Part shown: positions 7,904 through 17,300 of the stretch, one piece after another | How positions within the stretch are numbered: the first letter of the stretch is position 1 | Layout: each line of letters starts with the position of its first letter | Assembly: GCA_038729325.1 (NCBI GenBank) | Contig: JAVYSG010000003.1 | Coordinates: 1-40,784 of the forward strand | Source of the DNA: UBA509 sp038729325 | GTDB taxonomy: Archaea > Thermoplasmatota > Thermoplasmata > Thermoplasmatales > Thermoplasmataceae | Direction: 5' to 3' | Length of the DNA stretch: 40,784 nucleotides | Translations under genes and position numbers: made by a program | The notes under the pieces: model-generated | Seen by the model: the letters and a program-made list of their open reading frames with translations, nothing else | Databases searched by the model: none | Told to the model about the DNA's origin: nothing

Positions 7904-8638
7904 TCAGAATACAACCGGTTTTTCCTTTTCTGCCGATTCTTCTACGCCTCTTAACTTTTTCAGTCCGATTATGAAGATACCAATGGATATTGCCATAGCT
8001 ACAACCCAGAATATACTGCTGTCTCTCACATACTGCGATGCATGAGATGGTATCCAGAGATCAAGGAAAGCAACACCGCCATCTACGGCTGTATGAAGGA
8101 ATATGGAAATTCCGAGAGATCTTTTAGCAAATCCTGCTATTCGCCCCCACTTCATGAATGTGGCTGTTCCCGGATGAAACAGGATCGATGAGATCACGTT
8201 CAAACCGATGAGCAATGCAGGAAATTGTGTGATTTTACCTAAGACAGGCACAGTATCAAGCAGAAGGACAATTATGTCAACCACAGAGAATCCCAGACCA
8301 ATAAAGAATGCGTACTGCTTGCTTCTTGTATCAACGGCAACATAGGTTGCCAATTCCTGCATTGTGGCCGCGATCAATCCCAGGTAAAGCCCAAATTCAA
8401 GAGGGTGCTGGAATTCAATTGTGCCATAGCTGCTGACCAGAAGTGAAATGTTAAATCCGTGCATGCCCAGATAGATATACTCTGGAATCTGCTGAACAAT
8501 TGACTGTATAAAGAGTGCCACTGCCATGAAAACAATGCCAATGCCCACGGCTATTAGAGCCTCTTTTCGATCGATGCGTTTTGAGGGACTCAGTCTGTCT
8601 TCCATTGTTTGCCTATGATAGGCCCACTCTCTGGACAT
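7904..8638 (-). CDS. YhfC-like polytopic membrane protein, possible intramembrane protease
   Basis: This protein of about 244 residues has six to seven membrane helices. The helix AATMQELATYVAV carries a glutamate, ILFHPGTATFMKWG carries a histidine, and SIFLHTAVDGGVAFL gives HxxxD. This E/H/HxxxD arrangement in membrane helices is what one expects of the YhfC (DUF2324) group, which has been compared with CPBP/Abi intramembrane proteases. The assignment is pattern-based. The start is uncertain: a TTG at 8656, an ATG at 8638 that overlaps the YbjQ gene by 26 nt, or an ATG at 8605 that leaves a 7-nt gap. I list the ATG at 8638. It is co-oriented with and overlapping the YbjQ gene, so the two are translationally linked or co-transcribed. 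Confidence 0.65.
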   Translation of the reverse strand: MSREWAYHRQTMEDRLSPSKRIDRKEALIAVGIGIVFMAVALFIQSIVQQIPEYIYLGMHGFNISLLVSSYGTIEFQHPLEFGLYLGLIAATMQELATYVAVDTRSKQYAFFIGLGFSVVDIIVLLLDTVPVLGKITQFPALLIGLNVISSILFHPGTATFMKWGRIAGFAKRSLGISIFLHTAVDGGVAFLDLWIPSHASQYVRDSSIFWVVAMAISIGIFIIGLKKLRGVEESAEKEKPVVF

Positions 8639-8981
8639 CTGCTGTAACGTCGGCAACCACTACGGCAGTTCCATATGCAACAATTTCAGTCATTACCTGG
8701 CCAATGTCCGAAGAATCAAATCTCATTTCAATTACGGCATTTGCACCGACCTGCTCTGCTGCGTCTCTCAGTCTTTGCATGGCGGTATTCCTGGCGTCAG
8801 AAAGCATCTTTGAGTATTCCTTTATTTCTCCGCCGGCAAGGGATCTCAGCCCGGCAACAATGTTTCCACCGAGACCACGGCTCCTCACAGTTATGCCCCA
8901 GATTGTGCCTATGACCTTTGTAATCTTTTTTCCAGGTATATAATTGGTTGTTACCATCACCACGTTGCTGTTCTCTTCCAT
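8613..8981 (-). CDS. YbjQ/UPF0145 family protein
   Basis: The frame is 125 codons from a GTG at 8990, or 122 from the ATG at 8981. The ATG is preferred because the palindromic TATA region at 8997-9014 puts the transcription start near 8981. Signature parts are VMVTTNYIPGKKITKVIGTI, GITVRSRGLGGNIVAGLRSL, GGEIKEYSKMLSDARNTAMQ and AEQVGANAVIEMRFD. These are diagnostic of the YbjQ (putative heavy-metal-binding, pentamer-forming) family. It is a full-length single-domain cytoplasmic protein. The cellular role is not established for the family. It heads a unit with the YhfC-like membrane protein and the radical SAM enzyme. Confidence 0.9.
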   Translation of the reverse strand: MEENSNVVMVTTNYIPGKKITKVIGTIWGITVRSRGLGGNIVAGLRSLAGGEIKEYSKMLSDARNTAMQRLRDAAEQVGANAVIEMRFDSSDIGQVMTEIVAYGTAVVVADVTADVQRVGLS

Positions 8982-8996
8982 AGCGATCACATTCTA

Positions 8997-9014
8997 TTCT
9001 AATATAAATTAGAA
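8997..9014 (-). promoter_or_regulatory. palindrome spanning the TATA box of the YbjQ gene
   Basis: TTCTAAT and ATTAGAA form a perfect 7-bp inverted repeat around TTAT (minus-strand reading), and the whole overlaps the TATA-like TTTATATTA. Its centre is about 25 nt upstream of the ATG at 8981. A palindrome directly over the TATA box is a plausible operator, because a dimeric repressor bound here would block TBP. The regulator is unknown. Confidence 0.45.
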
Positions 9015-9203
9015 CACAACCTCCAGTGAACCGATCTATTAAAATATTGATCTCAACCATGAAACTGTGAGAAAAGTTTGACGGAATCTGACATTACGGC
9101 CAGAATCCTGGCTTCCGTGGGTAAATAAGCCATACACGTGTTGGACCGGCTGCCTTCAAACCTTACCTATCGGTCCACGGCGGCGGTTATCAGGATAACG
9201 CCA

Positions 9204-10358
9204 CTATGGGGCCTGCAATTTATTTACGAATCGGCCCAGTTCAGCAATGCCGTCTGTGATTGTATCATTGTCCGTTGCAAAGGAAAGCCTGAAGTGATAC
9301 TCACCCTGGTTGCCGAATGCAGATCCCGGCGTTATGACGATTCCAGATTTTTCCAGTGCCATTTCGCAGAAATCTTCACTTGGAATCCTGTTCTCATATT
9401 TCACAAATGCGTAAAATGCCCCCTCTGGCTTCCTCATGCTTATTCCATCAGTCTGCGATATGAGCTTAAACACAGTGTCACGCCGCGATCTGAATATTTC
9501 CCTGAATCTGGCAGGGGATTCCCTGTCTGACAGGGCCGCAAGGGCACCATACTGGGATATGGATGAGGCACAGGTCATTGTCTGCTGTTGGATTTTGTTT
9601 GAGGCTTTTATTATTTCATCAGATGCAACCATGTATCCTATTCTCCATCCGGTCATTGCATAGCTCTTGGAAAAACCTGAAAGAGTGATTGTCTTTGGAA
9701 ACATTTCCGGAATGCTTGCTGGAGAAAACATTTTTCCTTCGTAGATCAGGTCTTCATAAATTTCGTCACTCACAAGATAGAGCCCATGCTTCAGGACAAA
9801 ATCCGACAGGTTTCTGAGGGCTTTCTCGGAGTATACCTTGCCTGTTGGGTTTGTAGGATTGCTCAGTATAATCATCCTGGTTCTGGGTGATACAAGCTTC
9901 TCCATCGTGTCAAAGTCTAACTCATAGTCTTCTCCTGTGGGAACAGTAATCACCTTTCCACCATAGAGCCTGACAATATCCGGATAGGACAGATAATAGG
10001 GCTCCGGTATTATGACCTCATCTCCCGGATTAATAAGGCACATCACCGCGAGATTAATGGCAAATTTAGTCGGTGTCACCAGTACATTCCCCGGTGAGGC
10101 ATGAATTCCATTGAAGGCCTTTTCCTTTGATGCTATTGCCTCACGAAGCTCCGGTATTCCCAGGGATGGAGTATAGTGTGTCTTGCCCTCGCCGGCTGCT
10201 TTGAAAGCCGCATCAATTATATCCCGGGGTGTTGTGAAGTCTGGTTCACCTATACCAAAATTGAAAATCTTCTTTCCGGATCGCTTAAGTTCAGCTGCCC
10301 TGTTGCTGGCAGATACGCTCCTGGATTCACCTATTGCCTCAAGCCTGGAAGCTAGCAT
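9204..10358 (-). CDS. class I/II PLP aminotransferase (AspC-like)
   Basis: This protein of 384 residues has the full fold-type I aminotransferase layout. NFGIGEPDFTTP is at the start, NPTNPTGKVYS at about residues 167-177, SDEIYEDLIY with Asp198 holding the pyridine nitrogen, and SGFSKSYAMTGWRIGY with the PLP-binding Lys231. A substrate-carboxylate arginine lies in the C-terminal FRLSFAT segment. It would transfer the amino group between an amino acid (aspartate or an aromatic or branched one) and 2-oxoglutarate. The exact substrate cannot be fixed. It is divergent from the RaSEA gene, and the 66-bp gap between them contains AT-rich sequence that can serve as TATA boxes in both directions. 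Confidence 0.92.
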   Translation of the reverse strand: MLASRLEAIGESRSVSASNRAAELKRSGKKIFNFGIGEPDFTTPRDIIDAAFKAAGEGKTHYTPSLGIPELREAIASKEKAFNGIHASPGNVLVTPTKFAINLAVMCLINPGDEVIIPEPYYLSYPDIVRLYGGKVITVPTGEDYELDFDTMEKLVSPRTRMIILSNPTNPTGKVYSEKALRNLSDFVLKHGLYLVSDEIYEDLIYEGKMFSPASIPEMFPKTITLSGFSKSYAMTGWRIGYMVASDEIIKASNKIQQQTMTCASSISQYGALAALSDRESPARFREIFRSRRDTVFKLISQTDGISMRKPEGAFYAFVKYENRIPSEDFCEMALEKSGIVITPGSAFGNQGEYHFRLSFATDNDTITDGIAELGRFVNKLQAP

Positions 10359-10424
10359 CTATGGCAATTCACTTTCCAAATATATTATTATCAGTATGAC
10401 ATCCGACTAAATGCAGGTACTGCA

Positions 10425-11483
10425 ATGATCAACAGACAGCTTTCCGAATCCATCAGGAATCTAATGCCGGCAAAGGCCAGAACCACAAATCCTGACAAGC
10501 CGGTTTCAATGTGGCGCGAAAAAGACCGGCTCAGAGGATTCCCGGAAAACACCATGGTTGTGATATTCCGTACCGCGGGATGTGCATGGTACAATTTTTC
10601 ATCATGTTCAATGTGCGGATACTTCAATGATGTGGCATCAAATATTACTATTGAAAATCTCAAGAACCAGATTGATACGGTGACCGGGTCCCTGGGTGAC
10701 AGCAGAGTGCTCAAGGTATTCACATCGGGAAGTTTTCTTGACCCTCTTGAATTCCATCCTGACGCCAGGGATTACTTCTTCAGAAGCATCCGGGGAAAGA
10801 TCGATAAACTTCTTGTGGAATCAAGGACGGAATACATAACAGAAAGTAATATAGGATCACTCAGAGACTACGGGATACCAGTCAGGATAGCAATCGGCCT
10901 TGAAAGCTCCAATGACCGCATAATAATGAACTCGATAAATAAGGGGAGCAGTTTTTCAAAGTTTGTAACTGCTTCCAGCACCGCCCGGAGGCTAGGTTAC
11001 GAACTCAGGACCTATCTGCTCTTCAAGCCGCTGTTCCTGTCTGAAAGGGCAGCAATTGAAGACATGATACAGTCAATTAATGACGCCAGACCTTATTCCA
11101 CTGACATATCTGTAAATCCCATGAACATCCAGAAACATACACTTGTTGAAAGCATGTGGAAGCGGGGGCTCTACAGACTCCCAAGACTCTGGAGCCTTGC
11201 AAAGATTCTGCTGGAGACCAGCAATCTCAGAGCAGGGGTTGTCTCATATCCGACCGGTGGAAACAGGGAAAGAGGCATACATAATGATGAGAACGATCCG
11301 GAGCTGCTCAACTTGATATACGACGCTTCTCTCACACAGGATTTCACGAAATTGCGAGATTACTACGATTCTGCAGACCTCAGTGCATATGAAGAATTCC
11401 TTGAAGCTGAAGACGTTAACTATGATCAGCCTGATTTTTCGCGGCTGCTTGCAAGAATCAGAGCCTCATCAACCCGTATCTGA
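10425..11483 (+). CDS. archaeosine biosynthesis radical SAM protein RaSEA
   Basis: This protein of 352 residues has Cys53, Cys61 and Cys64 in TAGCAWYNFSSCSMCGYFND (CX7CX2C). The GCxW...SCxMCGYFND pattern is typical of the TIGR01210/RaSEA family. VFTSGSFLDPLEF, RIAIGLESSNDRI and YLLFKPLFLSERAA are further family segments. RaSEA works with ArcS, which attaches lysine to preQ0 at tRNA position 15, and RaSEA then converts the lysine adduct to archaeosine (established for the family in Thermococcus and Methanosarcina). ArcS is not in this window. Its stop abuts the convergent nuclease gene with no spacer. Confidence 0.85.
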   Translation: MINRQLSESIRNLMPAKARTTNPDKPVSMWREKDRLRGFPENTMVVIFRTAGCAWYNFSSCSMCGYFNDVASNITIENLKNQIDTVTGSLGDSRVLKVFTSGSFLDPLEFHPDARDYFFRSIRGKIDKLLVESRTEYITESNIGSLRDYGIPVRIAIGLESSNDRIIMNSINKGSSFSKFVTASSTARRLGYELRTYLLFKPLFLSERAAIEDMIQSINDARPYSTDISVNPMNIQKHTLVESMWKRGLYRLPRLWSLAKILLETSNLRAGVVSYPTGGNRERGIHNDENDPELLNLIYDASLTQDFTKLRDYYDSADLSAYEEFLEAEDVNYDQPDFSRLLARIRASSTRI

Positions 11484-12149
11484 TCAGTGGGGCTCAAACC
11501 CATAGAGGCCAGTTCCACTGTTGTTGCCTGTGTCTGTCATCTGCTTCACGTCGTTTTCCTCCATGGCCTGATCTATTTTGCGCGCACACTCCATTGCCCG
11601 TGACACCAGAGTCTCCCAGTAGTGCTGAACCTCAGCCTCCGGTATCTCCTCTGTTACAAGTTCTGTGCCTCCAAATTTGACCACGTAACCACTGTAATCC
11701 TGACCGGTGCGCTCCGACATCATCTTCATGTATGAAGCAAGCTGGATCCTGTGGTAGTCCTCAATGCGATCTGAACTTGTTGAACTCTTAAGCTCCAGTA
11801 TCTCATGCCTGTCATTATGCAGGAGATCTATAACTCCAACAAGATTGATGTTTTCATATCCCATATAATGCCATCTGTAAGGTATGGTGAAATACATCCG
11901 GTATTCAGCAACGTATCCCTGATTCTTAACCATGCTCTGCACATAAGCATGAAGTGCAGTTCCCCTGAGCATGTTCAGTCGGTCGCGGAATGTTTCCTCA
12001 ACAAGCCCGAGTTTTCTCTTAACTTCCTGATCTGCGCTGAATGACAGCCCACTAACACTGAACCTGTTGACCGGTATTGGTTTCCCAGTGTAGGGCTTTC
12101 CCTGAACGACCTCCCTGAACAGATTCTCTATTTCATCCTTTCTCGACAT
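11484..12149 (-). CDS. RecB/Cas4-like PD-(D/E)XK nuclease
   Basis: I take the start at the ATG at 12149 (221 residues), because the upstream extension in this frame to 12419 overlaps the thiL start and its hydrophobic sequence does not look native. The nuclease core is GTALHAYVQ (His67), NLVGVIDLL (Asp108), EILELKSS (Glu119 and Lys121) and HRIQLASY (Gln136). This is the H...D...ExK...QxxxY order of RecB-family and Cas4-like exonucleases. The C-terminal cysteine cluster of Cas4 is absent, so no iron-sulfur cluster is expected. There is no CRISPR array or other cas gene nearby, so a DNA repair role is more likely. It is divergent from thiL. Confidence 0.75.
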   Translation of the reverse strand: MSRKDEIENLFREVVQGKPYTGKPIPVNRFSVSGLSFSADQEVKRKLGLVEETFRDRLNMLRGTALHAYVQSMVKNQGYVAEYRMYFTIPYRWHYMGYENINLVGVIDLLHNDRHEILELKSSTSSDRIEDYHRIQLASYMKMMSERTGQDYSGYVVKFGGTELVTEEIPEAEVQHYWETLVSRAMECARKIDQAMEENDVKQMTDTGNNSGTGLYGFEPH

Positions 12150-12269
12150 TACAGCATGACATTTTATTGTCATTAAAATAACATACGGGACAGAAAGAAA
12201 AGAAATCATCTCTCTTCCGCTTTCATTAGAAAACATCTTTACCGAAAGTGCCATAATCAACAGATCACA

Positions 12270-13247
12270 TTGAAGCTCCGAGATTTGGGCGAGAGAGAGA
12301 TAATAAACAGGATATTCAGGGATATTTCTATGAAACAGGAGAAAGATGACTGTGCTGTCCTGGAGAACGGCGCCGAATACCTGCTGCTTTCCACTGACAT
12401 AATCAGACAGAGCACCCATATTCCGGAGGGCACAGATCCTTCGCTCATAGGTAAATTTGTGGCAAACATAAATCTCAGCGATATTGCTGCAATGGCAGGG
12501 ATTCCTTCAGGAATGCTTGTTTCGTACCTCATAGAACCTGAAACTGATGATGGATATCTTGAGAAGATTGCAACATCCATTGACAGAGTGCTCAAAGATC
12601 ATGGTGCAGAGACACTGGGTGGCGATACCAAGGAGGGAAGCGAACTTGTAATCAGCGGTTCCATTATCGGACATCAGAAAAGGGAACTCACGCGCAGAAG
12701 AAGCCACATTGCCAGAGGGGATGTAATCGGTGTTACAAACAGACTGGGGAGGGCAGCATCAGGTTACATTTTCTATAAGACAGGATACCGGCCTGACCTG
12801 GGCATAAACATGATGCTCGGTATAACTGCCAGAATAAGAGAAGCACAGATTATGAGTGAACATGGAGCCAAATTCATGATGGATCTTTCAGACGGAATAT
12901 TTGCCAGCATATCACAGATGAAGAGTGATTACGGAATAGGATTCAAGGTGGTGGAAAATGAGCTCAAACCCGACAGAAACGTAAAAAAGGCCGCCTCATT
13001 GACGGGGCTTTCATCGACTGAAATAATGTGCGGTTTTGGAGGAGACTACGAGCTATTCTTCTCCATCAAGAATTCTGATTACAGTGACTTTTCGGCGGCA
13101 ATGGAATCTGAGAAAATTGATGTAAGCTTCATTGGGGAGGCCTGGGAGGGAGATAACATAATGTTCAATGGAAATGAATGGGTGACCATACGCGAAAGAG
13201 GCTACGAGCACTTCGGTGTGAAACCTCTCTCAGGAATTACCCGCTGA
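12270..13247 (+). CDS. thiL: thiamine-monophosphate kinase
   Basis: This protein of 325 residues starts at a TTG (12270) with MKLRDLGEREIINRI, the usual ThiL opening. KDDCAVLENG gives the metal-binding DD, LLLSTDIIRQSTHI and LIGKFVANINLSDIAAMAG are the PurM-like ATP-binding segments, and GGDTKEG, KFMMDLSDGIF and CGFGGDYELFF complete the family pattern. It phosphorylates thiamine phosphate to thiamine diphosphate, the active cofactor. The length is normal. Its stop is immediately followed by the convergent CxxC small gene. Confidence 0.95.
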   Translation: MKLRDLGEREIINRIFRDISMKQEKDDCAVLENGAEYLLLSTDIIRQSTHIPEGTDPSLIGKFVANINLSDIAAMAGIPSGMLVSYLIEPETDDGYLEKIATSIDRVLKDHGAETLGGDTKEGSELVISGSIIGHQKRELTRRRSHIARGDVIGVTNRLGRAASGYIFYKTGYRPDLGINMMLGITARIREAQIMSEHGAKFMMDLSDGIFASISQMKSDYGIGFKVVENELKPDRNVKKAASLTGLSSTEIMCGFGGDYELFFSIKNSDYSDFSAAMESEKIDVSFIGEAWEGDNIMFNGNEWVTIRERGYEHFGVKPLSGITR

Positions 13248-13480
13248 TCACTTCCTTTGATGAAACTCTGGCGTCGCCGGATCTTCAGTTTCCTCCCTGA
13301 GTATTTCACGCATTCTTGCTGTTTCTTCCAGGAATTCATCCTTTACCTTTCGGAACCTGTCGCGCCACATGAAAGTGCATATGGTACAAGGATAACCTAA
13401 CTTTCCACTGTTGAACAGGAATGAAACGAAATCAGGTTTTTTTTCGTCTGATTCTCTTCTGGAGCCCTGAAATGCACCAT
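13248..13480 (-). pseudogene. small CxxC protein broken by a frameshift in an A8 run
   Basis: From the ATG at 13480 the frame reads MVHFRAPEENQTKK and reaches a run of eight A (T8 at 13437-13444 on the plus strand). Adding one base there continues into a well-formed coding frame with PDFVSFLFNSGKLGYPCTIC, then FMWRDRFRKVKDEFLEETAR, ending at the TGA at 13248-13250. The joined product would be about 77 residues, with a YPCTIC motif in a hydrophobic context and a charged helical tail. The frame after the run has no in-frame start other than an internal ATG. The break may be a homopolymer sequencing or assembly error, slippage during expression, or a true mutation. The family is not recognised. 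Confidence 0.55.
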
Positions 13481-13529
13481 TTTGTCATTTTGCAACGAGA
13501 TAGGAACGCATATTTGCCCCTTAGATAAT

Positions 13530-13536
13530 GGTGATC
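13530..13536 (+). promoter_or_regulatory. perfect archaeal ribosome binding site
   Basis: GGTGATC, complementary to the usual archaeal 16S rRNA 3' end, lies 7 nt before the ATG at 13544. It is a strong reason to accept the small downstream gene and its start. Confidence 0.7.
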
Positions 13537-13543
13537 AGATAAC

Positions 13544-13801
13544 ATGATAGGAACGGATGAATTCAAACTGCTCGATGAGATCAGGAAACTGGATGCAGAA
13601 AGAATAGGAATACAGGAACTGAGAAAACACAATTCGGAACTTTACGGTTACTATATAGACTGGATCCAGCGGCGCGAAAACAAGCTCATCAGGAAATACA
13701 TCAGAAAATACGATCGATGGCCATCTCTCCCTTCAACTGTAATTGTACCTGGAAACAGATCACTGCGCCTGTCTTCAGGAGAAACTCCCGGATCACTCTG
13801 A
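13544..13801 (+). CDS. small charged protein, function unknown
   Basis: The 85-residue product opens with MIGTDEFKLLDEIRKLDAER and continues as a charged, helical region up to about residue 60 (KHNSELYGYYIDWIQRRENK), including a basic stretch KLIRKYIRKYDRW. The last 25 residues are of low complexity. A perfect GGTGATC site 7 nt upstream supports translation. It is divergent from the broken CxxC gene. The stop codon lies inside a perfect hairpin (13788-13806). No family is recognised. The basic helix could bind nucleic acid, which is only a guess. Confidence 0.55.
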   Translation: MIGTDEFKLLDEIRKLDAERIGIQELRKHNSELYGYYIDWIQRRENKLIRKYIRKYDRWPSLPSTVIVPGNRSLRLSSGETPGSL

Positions 13802-13806
13802 TCCGG
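13788..13806 (+). terminator. perfect 8-bp hairpin over the stop codon of the 85-residue gene
   Basis: CCGGATCA (13788-13795), loop CTC, TGATCCGG (13799-13806). The stem is perfect and GC-containing, and the TGA stop at 13799-13801 is its first right-arm codon. It is followed by a modestly T-rich stretch. A 3'-end hairpin is plausible, though archaeal termination mainly relies on T tracts. Confidence 0.4.
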
Positions 13807-14311
13807 CGTTTGTGCTTTATAATTACAGTTTTCATAATTCCCCCTGGAGGATTCCCCCAAACACTGATTTAAGGATAATTCACATCCTTTTTCCACGCAC
13901 ATTTTCCGCTGCCGCACTGTTCTTTAAATTTCTGTGTTGCAGATATGAATCTCAGGGTTGCCGCAAACTGGCATCAGCGACAGAAGCATGTATCGGTGTC
14001 ACGAATGACTTCCTGCAAAATGTTTTATAATGGAAAGAAAACATGACATTCAGCACAGGGCTTTATTATCTTGAGTTCCTGGTAAAAGGCTGCTGGAATT
14101 TGCCCGGATAGATTTGATTTCTTTGCATTTCCCGTAACTTATTTTGTATTTTATACGACGCATTGCTCCACCATTAATTATGACGTGGAGATTCTCGTCT
14201 GAAAAATTTTATGAGTATGGAACAATACCTGTCAGTAGGAGGATGGGGTCTGTATGGTAATTCCGGTAATTTATTGGATTACCAGCCTGCACGGTTTCCC
14301 CTGATTTTGAA
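13807..14311. other. intergenic stretch upstream of ileS
   Basis: No convincing gene is seen. Short frames here lack promoters, ribosome binding sites and protein-like composition. The last part carries a TATA-like AATTTATTGG (14268-14277), about 35 nt upstream of the ileS start. It sits within repeats of GGTAAT (14256-14261 and 14265-14270) and an inverted ATTACC (14278-14283). This arrangement could fold as a hairpin or bind a regulator. Confidence 0.4.
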
Positions 14312-17300
14312 ATGCCCGGAACAGTATATGAACAGATTGAGACAAACAAAAGCTTGAAAGCCATAGGTGATGAGGTTCTGCAATACTGGAAGGAAGCGGG
14401 CATTATTGAAAAATCTCTTAATTCCTCACTTGGAAACAAACCGTTTACATTTCTCGAGGGCCCACCCACTGCAAACGGAAGGCCTCACGTTGGACATGCC
14501 ATGACCCGTACCGTTAAGGACAGTGTGCTGAGGTACAGATACATGACGGGCCATCGCATCTCCCGCAGAACCGGTGGCTGGGACTGCCACGGACTTCCCG
14601 TTGAAATAGAGGCGGAGAAACATTTTGGCTTCAAGGTTAAGAAGGAGATAGAAGAGTTCGGAATAGACAAATTCAATGCTTACTGCAGAGAGAGTATATT
14701 CAGGTACATAGACGAGTGGATGGACACTGACGATCATCTCGGTTACTGGGTTGATCAGCAGAATGCATATGTCACCATGCGCAATGATTACATAGAGAGT
14801 GAATGGTGGGCACTCAAGACAATGTTCGAAAAGAAGATGCTCGTCAGGGACTTCAAGATAGTGCCTTACTGTCCCAGATGCGAGACTTCCCTGAGCTCAC
14901 ATGAACTTTCCCAGGGATATGACGATGCAAAGGACCCTTCCGTCTATGTCAAATTCAGGGAGAAGGGATATCCGGGCAGGTACTTTCTCGCCTGGACTAC
15001 AACACCCTGGACGCTCCCTGCAAACCAGTTTCTTGCCGTAAATGAAAAAATAGAATATGCACTGATTCGGTTCGGCGCAGAAGAATACTATGTCGCAAGA
15101 GCTGTGGTGGAGAAACTGTTTGGCAAAGACGCTGTTGTTATTTCCACCATGCCCGGTTCAGATCTTGTGGGAAAGCAGTATGAACAGCTTATGGATTTTA
15201 TTCCGGCACCAAATGGTTCACTGGTCGTGGTCTCCGGCGATCATGTTACTGTGGAGGATGGAACAGGGATAGTGCACACTTCTCCCGCATTCGGAGCCGA
15301 TGATTTTGAAATAGGGAGGAAATTTGGCGTGGAGATAGTCAATCCAATAAACCAGTCAGGCAGATTCAATGATCCACGACTCCCATGGAACGGTAAATTC
15401 TTCAAGGATGCCGACACTGAGATACTGATATGGCTCAAGACACGCAACATGGTATACAGATCTGAGAAAATAACGCATACTTACCCATTCTGCTACCGCT
15501 GTGGCACGCCACTGCTTTACTATCCCCTCCAGGCATGGTTCATACGCGTCTCAACAATAAGACAGAAGCTTCTGGAAAATAACAGCAGGATTAACTGGCA
15601 ACCGGAACACCTTAAGGACGGAAGGTTTGGTAATTTTCTCACAGAGGCAAAGGACTGGGCTCTGAGCAGAAACAGATACTGGGGGACACCCCTGCCGGTG
15701 TGGACCTGCCCGGATGAGCACATGGTTGCCGTGGGAAGTGTCGAAGAATTGAGAAAGTATGGTGGAAACGCCCCTGAAGATCTTCACAGACCTTTCATTG
15801 ACGATGTCAGATTTCCATGCCCGACGTGCGGAAAGGAAATGTCCCGTGAACCATACGTCATAGACACGTGGTTCGATTCCGGCAGTGCCACCTATGCAGC
15901 AATACACTATCCCATGGAAAGCAGCAGGGTTCCACTTCCAATATCCTTCATCACTGAGGCCATAGATCAGACCAGAGGATGGTTCTACACTCTCCATGTT
16001 ATCGGATCAATCCTATTTGACACCAATGCTTACGAAAACGTGCTTTCCATAGACTTCATCCTGGATGAGCAGGGAAGAAAGATGAGCAAGAGCAAGGGAA
16101 ATTCAGTTTTTGCAATTGATTTTGTCAATGAATTTGGACCTGATCCTGCCAGGCTGTTCTTCCTTACCGGTGTGCCATGGCGATCAAAGGCCATAGACAG
16201 AAAACTCATATCAGAAATTACAAGGAAGGTATTTGGCACTCTTTCGAATGTTTATTCTTTCTTTGCATCAAATGCGAACCTTGACGGATACAGATATGAG
16301 GGGCTTATTGCCGGGAACAGTGTCCTTGACAGGTGGATCATATCGAGGGTCAATTCCACCATTGAGGATGTGAGATCTGCAATGAACAGCTACGGCATGC
16401 ACATTGCACTCAAAGCCATAGAAGACCTTATAGAAGATCTTTCAAACTTCTATCTGCGGCTGTCAAGAAGAAGATTCTGGGCAGAGACACTGGACAGGCA
16501 GAAGGAAGAGGCATATTCGGTACTTTTCTTTGCAATGGAGACAATTACACTCATGCTTGCCCCCCTGGCCCCCTTTTATTCAGAATACCTTTACAGAAAA
16601 CTCCATCCTGAATCAGAAAGTGTTCACCTTGAGAAATTTCCGGAAACTGTACATGGGATGATAAACCATGACCTTGAGACGGAGGTAAGCAGAGCGGAGG
16701 CAATCCTTGAGGCAACCAGAAGGGTCAGGCAGGACCATGGGATAAAGGGCAGGCAGCCCGTCACAGAGGTTCTGGTCTCCTCATCTAGCGCCATTGGAGA
16801 TGCGCTTCTCGAGATCATCTCGCCCGAATTGAATGCCAGAACAGTGCGGTTTATAGGTGAAAATGAGTGGCCTGTTGTAAGGAAAATTGCCCTGAGAACC
16901 AAAGAGGCTGCGCCACTTCTCCGCAAGGACCTCGGCAGTGTCAGGGAAATGCTTGACCGGGACGACGGGACACTGGCACTCCAGTTTTCCAGAACCGGAT
17001 CTGTTACTGTTGGAGGACACACCATAACTGATGCCATAGCTGAAATATTCGTGGAACCTGAAGCAGGGTACGCCATGGATCAGGATCCGAAATCAGGAAT
17101 CAGTGTATTCGTCAACCTCACGAGAGACCAGTCCCTGATAAACGAAGGGCTTGCCAGAGAACTTGTCAGGAGGATACAGGTAATGAGGAAGGAGATGAAC
17201 CTTCAGTACGATGAGACCATTGACGTGGCCATATCCGGCCCTGACGGGATCAGAGAACAGCTGGCCAGCCATAAGGAATGGATGGGAAGGGAGACTCTTG

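Noticed and set aside
12150..12419. N-terminal extension of the RecB-like nuclease to 12419
   Set aside because: It overlaps the divergent thiL gene and its promoter region. The nuclease fold fits the start at 12149.
13743..14030. 95-codon frame upstream of ileS
   Set aside because: It begins inside the 85-residue gene in another frame and has no support from composition or signals.
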